Notes: generated from the sequence alone by a model not told the origin. Positions 8,471 to 18,779 are shown, numbered from the stretch's first letter. The stretch is DNA of 64,000 nt from JALORV01 sp963703945 (GCA_963703945.1 CAVPGM010000005.1:186001-250000), one strand, 5' to 3'. Program-made: numbers and translations.

Positions 8471-9586
8471 TGGTGCGTGCAGTGCGCGACTGACCGCGAC
8501 AATGCGCGCCTGGCGAACCGCGCGGGGAATTTCGGCGGGATCATTCCGGTGCAAGCCTGCCAGTGCACCCGCGTCGACCTGCGCCGCCGCGACCAGCGCC
8601 TGGCGGAACCGGTCGGCGGACACCTCATAAGCGGCTTCGATGGCCTGCAGCAGCAGTTCGAACCGTTCGGGCCGGCGGAAAGCGTCGCCGCGCTCCAGCG
8701 CATCGACGATCACCGCCGACGAAGGCTCCTGCTGAGTCAGCGGCTCGCGCAATTCGACCAGCAGCCTCGCCAGTTGCGCGGACTCCTGCGGCGTGCGCAG
8801 TTTGCCGAGCAGATCGGCCACCGAGCGGGACGTGCGGCAGGCGCTGGCGAGCACCGCGAAGCGCGCCGGCAGCACCAGCCCGCGCTGCGCGGCTCGATCG
8901 ACTGCCGCGCTGGCAGGCCCAAGGTCTTCGAGTTCGCTATACAAGCGGTCGATCAGGCCGCTGGCGACCAGCACGTTCAGCATGCGCGATGGCTTGGCCT
9001 CCATCAGGCCGCGCGACAGTTCCTGCATCACGCGCTCCGGCACCAGCGCATCGGCTTCGCCCTGGGTCACCATCTCGCGCATCAGCTGCGCGGTCTCCGG
9101 CGCCACGGTGAAGTCGGGAAAGCGGGCGGCGAAGCGCGCAACGCGCAGGATGCGCACCGGATCTTCCACGAACGCCGGGCCGACGTGCCGCAGGATGCCG
9201 GCGCGCAGATCACGCGCGCCATTGTGTGGATCGATCAGCCGGCCGTCCCCGTCCATCGCCATCGCGTTGATCGTCAGGTCGCGGCGCGCAAGATCGGCTT
9301 CGAGGGTTATGTCCGGAGCGGCGTGAAACACGAATCCCTTGTAGCCCGGAGCGGTCTTGCGCTCGGTTCGCGCCAGCGCGTATTCCTCGTTGGTCTCCGG
9401 ATGCAGGAACACCGGAAAGTCGCGACCCACCGGACGGAAGCCCTTGGCGAGCATCTGCTCAGGTGAGCCGCCGACCACGACCCAGTCGCGATCGGTTTCG
9501 AGCGCCGCGTCAAGTTCGCCGCGGCGTTGCCCCCGTTCACCCAGCAGGGCGTCGCGCACGCAACCGCCGACGCGATAGAACTTCAT
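8450..9586 (-). CDS. cca: CCA-adding tRNA nucleotidyltransferase
   Basis: Adds or repairs the 3' CCA end of tRNAs. The 378-residue protein begins MKFYRVGGCVRDALLG, with the catalytic acidic pair in ETDRDWVVVGG, then GRDFPVFLHPETNEEYALARTE, RRDLTINAMAMD (including the RRD motif) and EDPVRILRVARFAARF. This is the bacterial class II layout; I see no HD hydrolase domain, so it is the short form. The ATG is embedded in the stop of gst (TGATG), implying translational coupling. Because gst is frameshifted, an open frame runs without a stop from the gst start into cca; the real cca start is 9586. Confidence 0.95.
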   Translation of the reverse strand: MKFYRVGGCVRDALLGERGQRRGELDAALETDRDWVVVGGSPEQMLAKGFRPVGRDFPVFLHPETNEEYALARTERKTAPGYKGFVFHAAPDITLEADLARRDLTINAMAMDGDGRLIDPHNGARDLRAGILRHVGPAFVEDPVRILRVARFAARFPDFTVAPETAQLMREMVTQGEADALVPERVMQELSRGLMEAKPSRMLNVLVASGLIDRLYSELEDLGPASAAVDRAAQRGLVLPARFAVLASACRTSRSVADLLGKLRTPQESAQLARLLVELREPLTQQEPSSAVIVDALERGDAFRRPERFELLLQAIEAAYEVSADRFRQALVAAAQVDAGALAGLHRNDPAEIPRAVRQARIVAVSRALHAPSEEPRQ

Positions 9587-10234
9587 CAGTAGTCGATCAC
9601 CTCGGCCTCGGCGTGCGCCGCGGCGGTCCACTGCTGCATTGCCGGCAGCGCCAGCACCGCGTCGCGATACGCCGCCAAGGGCGGCGTCAGCGGCACGTCG
9701 TAGGTGACGAAGCGCGTCACGACCGGCGCATAGAAAGCGTCGGCGATCGTGAAGCTTCGCGAACAGCAGCGGGCCACCGCTGCGCTGCAGGCACTCGGTC
9801 CACATTGCCTGGATGCGAGCGATGTCGGTAGCTACGTCCGGACGCTCTCGCGCGGCCGCGCCCACCTCGGGGCGCCGGGAGCGGATGTCCATCGGCATGT
9901 AAGTGCGCAGGGCAGCGAATCCGGCGTGCATCTCGGCGACGATCGCCCGCGCTCGTGCTCGCGCGTCGGCATCGGCGGGCCAGAGCGCGCCGCCAAGGTA
10001 TCTTTCGTTGGCGGTTTCGCAGATCGCCAGCGAATCCCAGACGACGAGATCGCCGTCGATCCAGCACGGCACCTTGCCGCTCGGGGTGTAGCGCAGGATC
10101 TCGCTCTTGGTCTGCGGCCGGCTGAGCAACACACGGTGTTCTTCGAACTGCAATCCGGCGTGTCGCAAGGCAAGCCACGGCCGTAGCGACCAGCTCGAGT
10201 AGTTGCGGTTGCCGATGACCAGCACGCGCGTCAC
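9586..10234 (-). pseudogene. glutathione S-transferase, frameshifted
   Basis: The N-terminal thioredoxin-like domain is intact: SSWSLRPWLALRHAG (the SxS-type glutathione-activating region), YTPSGKVPCWIDGDLVVWDSLAICE (cis-Pro and the ES-like SNAIL region). In the helical domain the frame breaks after GGPLLFAK: the next codons read LHDRRRF, while the +1-shifted frame gives FTIADAFYAPVVTRF and the normal end AHAEAEVIDY. One extra base within about 9751-9758 explains it. Without it the protein would be about 215 residues, normal for the family. It lies between the DUF3144 gene (4-bp overlap) and cca. Sequencing error or genuine inactivation are both possible. Confidence 0.85.
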
Positions 10235-10527
10235 TGAGGTCGCTCCCGAGGTGCATCGCCCTGGTAGACGGGGCGCAGTTCGTCGACGTTCTCGGCGAAC
10301 ATCGTCCGGTACTCAGCGGCGTAATAGCTGGCGGCCTCGTCGGCCGTCCGCACTGTGTCGGCGGCACCGGTCAGCCAGCAGAATGCACTGTAACGCGCGG
10401 TCGCATACATCATGACGGCCCGTACCCAGTCGTGCGACCGGTCCGCGCCCATCTCGTTGGCCTGCGCGACGAACCGATCGGCCGCATCGAGGAACTCGGC
10501 TGGAAGCTCGTAATCGTGTCGTGCCAT
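10231..10527 (-). CDS. DUF3144 domain-containing protein
   Basis: A 98-residue soluble protein of the DUF3144 family, recognised by FLDAADRFVAQANE and the conserved MMYATARYSAFCWLTGA helix. It is helical throughout with no signal peptide. It starts 8 bp after the epimerase gene and overlaps gst by four bases, so it sits inside the slt-to-cca operon. No function is known for the family. Confidence 0.78.
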   Translation of the reverse strand: MARHDYELPAEFLDAADRFVAQANEMGADRSHDWVRAVMMYATARYSAFCWLTGAADTVRTADEAASYYAAEYRTMFAENVDELRPVYQGDAPRERPQ

Positions 10528-10535
10528 TCCGGTTC

Positions 10536-11501
10536 CTAACGTCGCGCGCGCGCGCGAAAGCTGCCCAGCCGCGAGCGCGGACCGAGACCGGCCAGATATG
10601 TCGCGGCCTCCGCTTCCATCGGGTGCAGCTCAATGCCAAGCTCGGCCGGAACCACGTAAGGCTGCACGCTGGCAATGTTGTCACGCTGCATGGAGTCCAG
10701 GTTGTCTCGCGACATCAACGGCTCGCCGGGAGCAAGTTCCATCATGATCGCCTGCGCGCGCGCGAGTCCGGCCGGCAGGCCGATGACGGCACGCTCATGG
10801 CCGGCAGCGCGGGCGGCATATTGCACCAGCTCGCGCAGCGTGTAGATGCGCGGCCCGACGAGTTCATACGTTCGCCGGTAGGTGGCCGGGTCGTCGAGCG
10901 CGTTGGTGAACGCATCTGCGACGTCGCCGACGAATATGGGCTGAAAGCGCGCGCCGGCGTGCGCGATCGGAAGCACCGGTGCCCAGCGCGCCAATGTCGC
11001 AAACGTGTTGAGGAAGCGGTCCTCCGGGCCAAACACGACCGACGGCTGGAAAATGGTCCAGTCGAGTGGCGACGTGCGCACGGCCGCCTCGCCATCCCCC
11101 TTGCTGCGCTGATACATCGAGGGCCCGCGCGAATCGGCGCCCAGCGCGCTCATGTGAAGGTAACGCCGCACCTGGTTCGTTTCGCACGAGCGCGCGATAC
11201 GGCGCGGCAGTTCGACGTGCGCGCGGGCGAATTCGGGTCCGTAGGGAGAGCCGCGCGAGCCCTGCAGGATGCCGACCAGATTGATCACGGCATCGCGCCC
11301 GGCGACCAGGCGCTGCACGACTCCATCGTCATGCACGTCGGCTTCGATGACCTCTATCGCCGGCAGCGTGATCAGATGGCCGGCGCGCGAGCGCCGACGC
11401 ACCGGCACGGTCACCTTGAGTCCGCGGTCGATCAGGCGACTGACGATGTGGCGCCCGATGAATCCGGCGCCGCCGATGACAAGGATGTCGGTGTGTTGCA
11501 C
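10536..11501 (-). CDS. complex I NDUFA9-like NAD(P)-dependent epimerase
   Basis: A 321-residue atypical extended SDR of the group related to mitochondrial NDUFA9. The Rossmann motif is ILVIGGAGFIGRHIVSRL (GxxGxxG), followed by DAVINLVGILQG and HMSALGADSRGPSMYQRSKGDGE, which contains the YxxxK pair (YQRSK), then IFQPSVVFGPEDRFLN. Relatives bind NAD(P) and may act on quinone- or sugar-linked substrates, but the substrate here is unknown. It lies between slt (82 bp away) and DUF3144 in a minus-strand operon. Confidence 0.9.
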   Translation of the reverse strand: MQHTDILVIGGAGFIGRHIVSRLIDRGLKVTVPVRRRSRAGHLITLPAIEVIEADVHDDGVVQRLVAGRDAVINLVGILQGSRGSPYGPEFARAHVELPRRIARSCETNQVRRYLHMSALGADSRGPSMYQRSKGDGEAAVRTSPLDWTIFQPSVVFGPEDRFLNTFATLARWAPVLPIAHAGARFQPIFVGDVADAFTNALDDPATYRRTYELVGPRIYTLRELVQYAARAAGHERAVIGLPAGLARAQAIMMELAPGEPLMSRDNLDSMQRDNIASVQPYVVPAELGIELHPMEAEAATYLAGLGPRSRLGSFRARARR

Positions 11502-11583
11502 TGGCGAGCCGTTCCGTCGATCAGCGAGCCGCGATTCTATGCGCTAGCAGCGGTGCGGACGGAGCCCGCCGCACGAAACGCGC

Positions 11584-13611
11584 TCACGGAAGCTCGGTCG
11601 AACCGGCTGCTTTGGGAGTGACGGTACCCAGCCGTGCCTTCAGCGACTGCGCGCGGTTCTCGAACAGTGCCGCGTAGTACACGGTGTTTGACATCACCTT
11701 CTTCACGTAGTCGCGTGTTTCGTTGAAGGGGATCGTCTCCGCAAACACAGCGCCCTCGACCGGTCGCGTGAGCGCCGCTCGCCAAGCACGCGGCCGTCCG
11801 GGGCCGGCGTTATAGGCGGCGGTGGCCAGCATCGGACTGCCGTCGAGGTCGTCCAGGACGAGCTTCAGATAGGCGGTGCCCAGCTGCAGGTTCATGTCAC
11901 GTTCGCTGACCCGCGCCGGCGAGAAGTCGCTGACGTTCATCTTGCGTGCCACGTAGCGCGCCGTGGCCGGCATCAGCTGCATCAGGCCAGAGGCGCCGAC
12001 GCTCGAACGGGCGTCGATGATGAAGCGGGATTCCTGCCGGATCAGGCCATACACCCAGGTCTCGTCGAGCCCGAGCGGCGCGGAATAGAGTGTCATCGCG
12101 TCGCGGAACGGCGCGGGAAAGCGCTGGTTGAAGTCGAACTCGCCGCGCGTGCGGTCAGACGTGCTGATCATGCGGTCAAGCAGCGCCTGCGAACGCGCAT
12201 ACTCGGCGGCGGCCAGCAACTGGCGGTCGTTCATCCCGCGCAGTTGCCAGTTCCACTCGCGGTTGCCCTCGACACGCAGCCCGAGCTCGTAGAACTTGCG
12301 CGCCCGCGCGAATCCCGCGTTGCCCGGCATCGGTTCCAGTTCCTCCGCGGTCGGAGCTCGCGCCTGCGGTGGTATCACGATCGGCTGGCCGAGTTCCTCG
12401 GCCGCGAGCTTGCCGTAGAAGGTGAACTGGGGAGCGATGCGCGCGAAATGATCCTGCGCTTCCGCGGTCCGTCCTTCCTGCTTGAGCGCGCGTCCGTACC
12501 AGTAAACCCAGGTTGCGTCCGACCGCAGCGTCGGCGGCATGCGGTCGATCGCCGACTTCACGGTGTTCCAGTCGCCTGCTCGCAGTGCGGCACGCACCTG
12601 CCACTCAAGCACTTCGTCGATGCGCGCCGCGTCGGGGCCTACGCCGACCTGCGCCCCGCCTTGCAGGTACCAGGCATTCGCTTCCGGCATCAGGCGCAGT
12701 GCGGCCATGTGGCCGATACGGCCCCAGACGATGCCGCGCTGCTCAGGGGTCAAGTGCAGATTCAGCGCCAGTGCGTACTCGGCCGCGTCGGCCGGGTTGT
12801 CACGGGCCAGCCTGACGATGGCCACCGTGGCCAACTCGCGCTGGATCTGCGTCAGGCGGCGCTCGTGCGCGGTCAGAAAGGCCGCAGGGCGGTCGATTGC
12901 CTGCGCCAGGAGCTTCTGGTCAACCGGCTTGCCGTTCGCATCGAGCGCGCGCTGGCCGACGCGCTTTGCCGTCGGCAGCTGATTCTGTTCGACCAGCGCG
13001 CGAACGCGGTCCCAGACAGATATGCGCTGGTCGGCGAGCAGCGCCTCGGTCAGTGCCAGGCACCCTTCGCCAGCAGAGTCTCGCATGTTGGCGAGCAACT
13101 GCCGGGCGTCGCGTGCCAGCACCTCGGCTTGCGACTCCGAGGCATTGCGGTAACTCGCCAGCAGGCTGTAGCAGCGGAACTGGCTGTCGTCGGTGTTCCA
13201 GATCTGCAGGCGGGCTTCGCGCTCGAATCCAGTGAAATCACCTCGATCGGCCAGGGCGAATGCCCAGTCGAGCCGCAACCGGTCGGCGATGTAGGTGTTT
13301 GCGTGGCGCGACAGGAAATCGTCGACTTCGAGCGCGACTGCGGCGTCCTGCACTCGCAGTCGCGGCACCAGCAGCCAGTATTCGACATAGGCCACCAGCG
13401 GGTGAGCCTGCAATTGGGTCGCGATCTGCGCGAGCCGCACGCGGTCGCCCACACGCGCCGCCTCGCGTGCCGCCAGAAACGCCTGGTCATCGATCGACAA
13501 CTCGGGCAGTGCAGCGGTGCCCCGCGTCGCGGCGGGCGGGCTGGCGGCGGGGATCGGGCCAGCGAAGAGCAGGCACGCCGCGGTGACCGTATAGACTGCA
13601 ATGGAACGCAT
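11584..13611 (-). CDS. slt: soluble lytic murein transglycosylase (Slt70-like)
   Basis: Periplasmic enzyme cleaving the MurNAc-GlcNAc bond to form 1,6-anhydromuropeptides. The 675-residue protein opens with a signal peptide (about 1-22, VTAACLLFAGPIPAASPPAA), continues with a long helical superhelical (U-shaped) region, and ends with the SLT domain: GLIRQESRF carries the catalytic glutamate (about E527), followed by GASGLMQLMPATA and AYNAGPGR. Family length is normal. It is first in the minus-strand operon and divergent from the MTHFS gene across 77 bp. Confidence 0.95.
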   Translation of the reverse strand: MRSIAVYTVTAACLLFAGPIPAASPPAATRGTAALPELSIDDQAFLAAREAARVGDRVRLAQIATQLQAHPLVAYVEYWLLVPRLRVQDAAVALEVDDFLSRHANTYIADRLRLDWAFALADRGDFTGFEREARLQIWNTDDSQFRCYSLLASYRNASESQAEVLARDARQLLANMRDSAGEGCLALTEALLADQRISVWDRVRALVEQNQLPTAKRVGQRALDANGKPVDQKLLAQAIDRPAAFLTAHERRLTQIQRELATVAIVRLARDNPADAAEYALALNLHLTPEQRGIVWGRIGHMAALRLMPEANAWYLQGGAQVGVGPDAARIDEVLEWQVRAALRAGDWNTVKSAIDRMPPTLRSDATWVYWYGRALKQEGRTAEAQDHFARIAPQFTFYGKLAAEELGQPIVIPPQARAPTAEELEPMPGNAGFARARKFYELGLRVEGNREWNWQLRGMNDRQLLAAAEYARSQALLDRMISTSDRTRGEFDFNQRFPAPFRDAMTLYSAPLGLDETWVYGLIRQESRFIIDARSSVGASGLMQLMPATARYVARKMNVSDFSPARVSERDMNLQLGTAYLKLVLDDLDGSPMLATAAYNAGPGRPRAWRAALTRPVEGAVFAETIPFNETRDYVKKVMSNTVYYAALFENRAQSLKARLGTVTPKAAGSTELP

Positions 13612-13688
13612 CGGACAAGATTAGATCATGCAGATGTCGCGTTGCGCGTTATTACTCACCGTGGCGCCGCGCATTTCGGGGTGTCGGT

Positions 13689-14244
13689 TTGGACAGTGAA
13701 GCGCAGAGAAAGTCACAGCGCGAGCGCCTGTTGGCGGCTCGTGTCGCTGCGACCGATCGTTTCGAACGCGAGCGGGCGCTGCGTGCGCAGGTTGGTCAAT
13801 GGCTCGAGCGCGCCGATGTCCGGGTATTGGGGTTTTACTGGCCGATCCGGGGCGAGCCCGACCTGCGCGAGCGTGATCTCGCAGTGGTTGAGCGCCGATG
13901 CACGCCGCGTCGCGTCGCTGCCGGTCATCACTGGGGACACGCTCGAGTTCCACGTGTGGACCCCCGAAGCTCTGATGCAGGCGGCCGAGTTTGGCATTCC
14001 GGTACCGGCCCACGGCCGCCCGGTGCAACCCGATTGCCTGCTGATCCCCTGTGTCGGCTTTGACGCGCGCCGTTATCGGCTGGGCTACGGCGGCGGGTAT
14101 TACGACCGTACGCTTGCGCAGACGGTTCCGTGGCCGTTGTGCGTCGGGATTGCGTTCGAGAGCGACCGGATCGACACACTCGAGCCGCTTCCGCATGACA
14201 TGCAGCTTGACGTCGTGATCACCGACGCCGGGACTTACCCTTGA
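13689..14244 (+). pseudogene. 5-formyltetrahydrofolate cyclo-ligase, frameshifted
   Basis: MTHFS (YgfA/FAU1 type) converts 5-formyl-THF to 5,10-methenyl-THF. The first part reads from a TTG (MDSEAQRKSQRERLLAARVA... FYWPIRGEPDLRERDLA). At about 13880-13897 the protein-like frame moves to QWLSADARRVASLPVITGD, continuing through EFGIPVP, LLIPCVGFDARRYRLGYGGGYYDR (the family signature) and AFESDRID to a TGA at 14242. One extra base, or two missing, accounts for it. Without it the product would be about 184 residues, typical for the family. Same kind of indel as gst and metK, so an assembly artefact is possible. Confidence 0.82.
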
Positions 14245-14265
14245 GGAGCCTCCGCGCCGCGGGCA

Positions 14266-14603
14266 TCACGGGCTACGCGAAGGCGCCTTGACCTTGTCGC
14301 AGCGGAGGGCCGCTTCCCAAGCCAGCCCGCACCACACTCTCATCTCACCAGGGTCGTCGAGACACGCGTCCGGCGCACGCCAGTAGCTCATCTCGATACG
14401 GCGTCCGCCGCCCTCGTAGACGAAGGGCGAACTGCCCGCGACGACAAAGCGATCGCGGCTCTGCTCGTCCACCTTGAGACACAGCATCTCGTCGAAGACG
14501 AGGCCGAACATCGTCGCGTCCCGTAGCCGCCGAACATGCGGCGCGCGCGAACCGTGCCCCAGGGTGCCATCAGCTCGAGCACATGATCGACGAATTCGCT
14601 CAT
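14266..14603 (-). pseudogene. TfoX N-terminal-domain protein, frameshifted
   Basis: A small TfoX-N (YjhX/Sxy-related) protein. The start reads MSEFVDHVLELMAPWGTVRA then RRMFGGYG. The frame then breaks near 14526-14531: the continuing homology, DATMFGLVFDEMLCLKVDE followed by SSPFVYEGGGRRIEMSYWRAP and a final WEAALR, is in another frame ending at 14266. Family members usually have three or four residues (such as xYR) between GGYG and the following D, so a deletion of about 10 bp fits. Family function (competence-like regulation in E. coli) should not be assumed for single-domain members. Convergent with MTHFS. Confidence 0.75.
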
Positions 14604-14621
14604 ACCGCTGACTTCACCCGA

Positions 14622-15575
14622 TCACGTCAGCCGGTGCGGACCCCGCTTGAACTCGGCGGCGATCCAGTCGCGAAACGCTGCCACATAGGGCACGGCACCG
14701 CGCTTGCGGTTGACGAGCAGGAAATAGCGGTAGCCGGTCGGCATGCGTAGCTTCGGAAACGGCATGACGAGGTCGCCGCTGGCGACGAGGTCGTCCAGAA
14801 ACGGGGTGCGGACCAGAGCGACACCCTGTCCGCGCACCGCGGCCTGCACCGATTGATCGACGTAGGTGAAATAGAGCCGCGCCGCATCCTCGAACGGCGC
14901 GATGCCGGCGAATTCGCACCAGCGCGTCCAGCTGCTGTAGGGCGCGCTCGGCACGGTCTCGTCCATCGCGAGCATCGGCAGTGACGCCAGGTCGGGCGGA
15001 TCCTTCAGCTGCACCCTGTGTGCGGCCAGCAGACGTGGACTGACCGCTGCGGTCGCCTCCTCGGTCAGCAGCAGCGTCGCGTCGGTCGGCACCGGCGCGC
15101 CGGGACGCAGCCAGCGGATCGCGACGTCGACGTCGTCGGTATCGAGGTCGATCATTCGGTCCGAGGCGTCGATGCGGATGTCAATACCCGGGTGCGCCCG
15201 CTGGAAGTCCGGCAGCCGTGGAACCAGCCACAGCGAAGCGAACGACGCGTAGGTCGTGACCGTCACGCGCGGAGTGCCGCCTTCGCCACGGATCTCGTCG
15301 ATGCAGCGGTCGACCGCCAGCAGTGCCTGCCGGACGACTGCGTAGAAGCGCTCGCCGGCTGCTGTCAGCTCCAGCGCCCGGGTGCGTCGTTCGAACAACT
15401 GGCGCCCAATCTGCTGCTCGAGGGTCGCGATCTGCCGGCTGATCGATGACTGGGTCAGGCTGAGCTCGTCAGCGGCCAGCGTAAACGACAGGTGGCGCGC
15501 GGCCGCGTCGAAACCGCGAAGTGCGGCGAGCGAGATCGGACGACGACGGCGTCCGCGCACGGGGACTTTGACCAT
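14622..15575 (-). CDS. LysR family transcriptional regulator, GcvA-like
   Basis: A 317-residue LTTR. The winged-HTH spans about 14-70: PISLAALRGFDAAARHLSFT, then the recognition helix region LTQSSISRQIATLEQQIGRQLFERR. The rest is a periplasmic-binding-like effector domain (VTVTTYASFASLWLVPRLPDF). The sequence resembles GcvA/AmpR-like regulators. An in-frame ATG at 15608 exists, but starting there would place the ATGC-N7-GCAT LTTR-like palindrome (15590-15604) inside the gene, so 15575 is preferred. It is divergent from the DUF2917 gene, its most likely target. Effector unknown. Confidence 0.9.
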   Translation of the reverse strand: MVKVPVRGRRRRPISLAALRGFDAAARHLSFTLAADELSLTQSSISRQIATLEQQIGRQLFERRTRALELTAAGERFYAVVRQALLAVDRCIDEIRGEGGTPRVTVTTYASFASLWLVPRLPDFQRAHPGIDIRIDASDRMIDLDTDDVDVAIRWLRPGAPVPTDATLLLTEEATAAVSPRLLAAHRVQLKDPPDLASLPMLAMDETVPSAPYSSWTRWCEFAGIAPFEDAARLYFTYVDQSVQAAVRGQGVALVRTPFLDDLVASGDLVMPFPKLRMPTGYRYFLLVNRKRGAVPYVAAFRDWIAAEFKRGPHRLT

Positions 15576-15589
15576 GAGATGAATTTTAC

Positions 15590-15604
15590 ATGCGTTTTGC
15601 GCAT
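15590..15604. promoter_or_regulatory. LysR-type operator (ATGCG-N5-CGCAT)
   Basis: A perfect 5-bp inverted repeat with 5-bp spacer that satisfies the T-N11-A LysR consensus. It lies 15 bp upstream of the LysR start and about 100 bp upstream of the DUF2917 start, the classic position for autoregulation and divergent control. Inferred from position and sequence only. Confidence 0.5.
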
Positions 15605-15703
15605 GCATGACCTGCGAGCTTTTCGTTTGTCGTGCTGCCGCCAGAGGCGTCCAATCTGTTTCGTGCTAACTGAATGAATGCAAGTCCTGCATAGGAGGAC
15701 ATC

Positions 15704-16063
15704 ATGGACTGGGGCCCGACACTCACACGGACCGTTGATCTGGGCTACGAACAAATGCTGCTGCTCGAGTCGCATCCCCATACTCGAGTAAAGGTCATCT
15801 ATGGCGGGGTCTGGCTGACCGAAGAGGGAAGCCCGCGGGATGTGTTTGCCGGCAGTGGCGACGAAGTGGCGCTGAAATCGCATGGCTTGGCGGTTGTCGA
15901 GGGACTCGGGTACGCCCGTGTTCAGGTGACAGAAGCGCCAATGGGCTGGAAGGCCCTCGCGTCGGTCGCGCGCTCTGCGGTCGCCACGCTTTCTGGCATG
16001 GTCCGCCGGACGCGTGGCGCGTTTCAACGCGGCATGTTGTCGAGGACGCATACAGCAGCCTGA
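15704..16063 (+). CDS. DUF2917 domain-containing protein
   Basis: A 119-residue protein whose core HTRVKVIYGGVWLTEEGSPR followed by DVFAGSGDEVAL is the DUF2917 cupin-like fold (GxVWLTxEGxxxD). The C-terminus is basic and Ser/Arg-rich. A strong ribosome binding site, AGGAGGACATC, precedes ATG 15704. Divergent from the LysR gene, with an LTTR palindrome between them, so LysR-dependent expression is likely. Function of the domain is unknown. Confidence 0.82.
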   Translation: MDWGPTLTRTVDLGYEQMLLLESHPHTRVKVIYGGVWLTEEGSPRDVFAGSGDEVALKSHGLAVVEGLGYARVQVTEAPMGWKALASVARSAVATLSGMVRRTRGAFQRGMLSRTHTAA

Positions 16064-16096
16064 CATGATGCGGCGGGCGAGGGCCCGCCGCATGAC

Positions 16097-16939
16097 TTAC
16101 GGACGACCGAGGTCGAGTCGCTGCCAGAGCGCCAGCGTAGGCTCGGCCTGATTCATCGTGTAGAAGTGCAGCCCGGGCGCACCGGCGACCAGCAGCTGCT
16201 CGCACAGGTCGGTCACCACATCGAGACCGAACGCGCGTATCGCTGCCCGATCGTCGCCGAAGCTCTCCAGCCGGCGCCGGATCCAGCGCGGGATCTCGGC
16301 GCCGCAGGCGTCGGAAAAACGCGCGAGCTGTGTGTAGTTGGTGATCGGCATGATGCCGGGCACGACCGGTACTGTGCAGCCGAGCGCATCGGCCGCATCG
16401 ACGAAGCGGAAGTACGCATCGGAGTTGTAGAAGTACTGCGTGATGGCCGAATTCGCGCCGGCCCTTACCTTGCGCACGAAGTTGGCCAAATCGTCAGCGG
16501 GTGACTTCGACTGGGGGTGATACTCGGGATAGGCCGCGACTTCGATGTGGAACCAGTCGCCGGTTTCGGTGCGGATGAATTCGACCAGCTCGTTGGCGTA
16601 GCGGAAGTCGCCGGCTCCGCCCGCTGCCCCGGATGGGACGTCACCGCGCAGCGCGACCAGGCGGCGGATGCCCGCCTGCTGGTAGCCATTCAGCAATTCC
16701 CGCACCGACGCATGCGTGGTGCCGATGCACGAGATGTGCGGGGCGACGGGATGACCTTCGGCGTGAATCGCCATCACGGTCTTCCACGTGCCCTCCTTGG
16801 TCGAGCCGCCGGCGCCGAAGGTCACCGAAAAAAACGCCGGCGACACCGTGGCCAGCCGTTCCCTCGCGACGCGCAGCTTCTCCTCGCCTTCGGGTGACTT
16901 GGGCGGAAAGAACTCGAAACTAAACGTGCGCTCGGCCAC
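16097..16939 (-). CDS. metF: methylenetetrahydrofolate reductase
   Basis: FAD-dependent reduction of 5,10-methylene-THF to 5-methyl-THF, the methyl donor for methionine synthesis. The 280-residue protein has RTFSFEFFPPKSPEGEEKL at the N-terminus, FFSVTFGAGGSTKEGT, HISCIGTTHASVRELL, the flavin-site LVALRGDVPSG and GANSAITQYFYNSDAYFRFVD. The start is a GTG whose G is shared with the preceding TAG stop (TAGTG), implying translational coupling to the membrane protein upstream. With ahcY it forms a one-carbon/SAM operon downstream of the SAH riboswitch. Confidence 0.96.
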   Translation of the reverse strand: MAERTFSFEFFPPKSPEGEEKLRVARERLATVSPAFFSVTFGAGGSTKEGTWKTVMAIHAEGHPVAPHISCIGTTHASVRELLNGYQQAGIRRLVALRGDVPSGAAGGAGDFRYANELVEFIRTETGDWFHIEVAAYPEYHPQSKSPADDLANFVRKVRAGANSAITQYFYNSDAYFRFVDAADALGCTVPVVPGIMPITNYTQLARFSDACGAEIPRWIRRRLESFGDDRAAIRAFGLDVVTDLCEQLLVAGAPGLHFYTMNQAEPTLALWQRLDLGRP

Positions 16940-17283
16940 TACGTCCGATCCGGGATCAGCTTGGCGAGCAGCCATCCGATCACGCTGTACAGGATGGCGC
17001 CGACGATGGCGGCCCAGAAGCCGCTGACGTTGAACCCCGGCAGCACCTCCGCCACACCCCAAAAGAGCAGGGCATTGAGTACGACCAGAAAGAGCCCCAG
17101 CGTCAGGATCGTGACCGGCAGTGTCAGCAGCACGAGGATGGGCTTGACCAACGTGTTGACAAGACCCAGCACCAAGGCCGCAATCGCTGCCGACTGCCAG
17201 TCCTGCACCTGCACGCCCGGATAGACATAGGCGACGGCCAGCAACGCAATCGCGTTCAGCACCCAGACCAGCAGTAGACGCAT
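16939..17283 (-). CDS. YvlD-like (phage holin superfamily IV) membrane protein
   Basis: A 114-residue protein with four hydrophobic helices: LLVWVLNAIALLAVAYVYPG, AAIAALVLGLVNTLVKPILVLL, LPVTILTLGLFLVVLNALLFW and GFWAAIVGAILYSVIGWLLA. The pattern NTLVKPILVLLTLPVTILTLG is typical of the 'phage holin family' PF04020 proteins, which despite the name are chromosomal and of unknown function. It sits between ahcY and metF, overlapping metF by one base, and follows a GGGGAC ribosome binding site. Confidence 0.85.
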   Translation of the reverse strand: MRLLLVWVLNAIALLAVAYVYPGVQVQDWQSAAIAALVLGLVNTLVKPILVLLTLPVTILTLGLFLVVLNALLFWGVAEVLPGFNVSGFWAAIVGAILYSVIGWLLAKLIPDRT

Positions 17284-17357
17284 GTTTGTCCCCGGAGTGT
17301 GCAGTTGAATCAGGGCGGGCGGCGGCCGTCCCAAGCCCGCCCTGCTCGCTGTCCGAC

Positions 17358-18779
<1,422 letters not shown>

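Noticed and set aside
8450..10234. A 594-residue gst–cca fusion protein
   Set aside because: The joining segment has no homology to either family and the normal GST end is intact in the shifted frame, finishing at the cca ATG.
12244..14244. A 666-residue plus-strand frame across slt
   Set aside because: All but the final 120 residues are antisense to slt; only its 3' end is meaningful, as the second half of the MTHFS gene.
16939..17283. Phage holin indicating a prophage
   Set aside because: The family is chromosomal despite its name, and no phage genes surround it.
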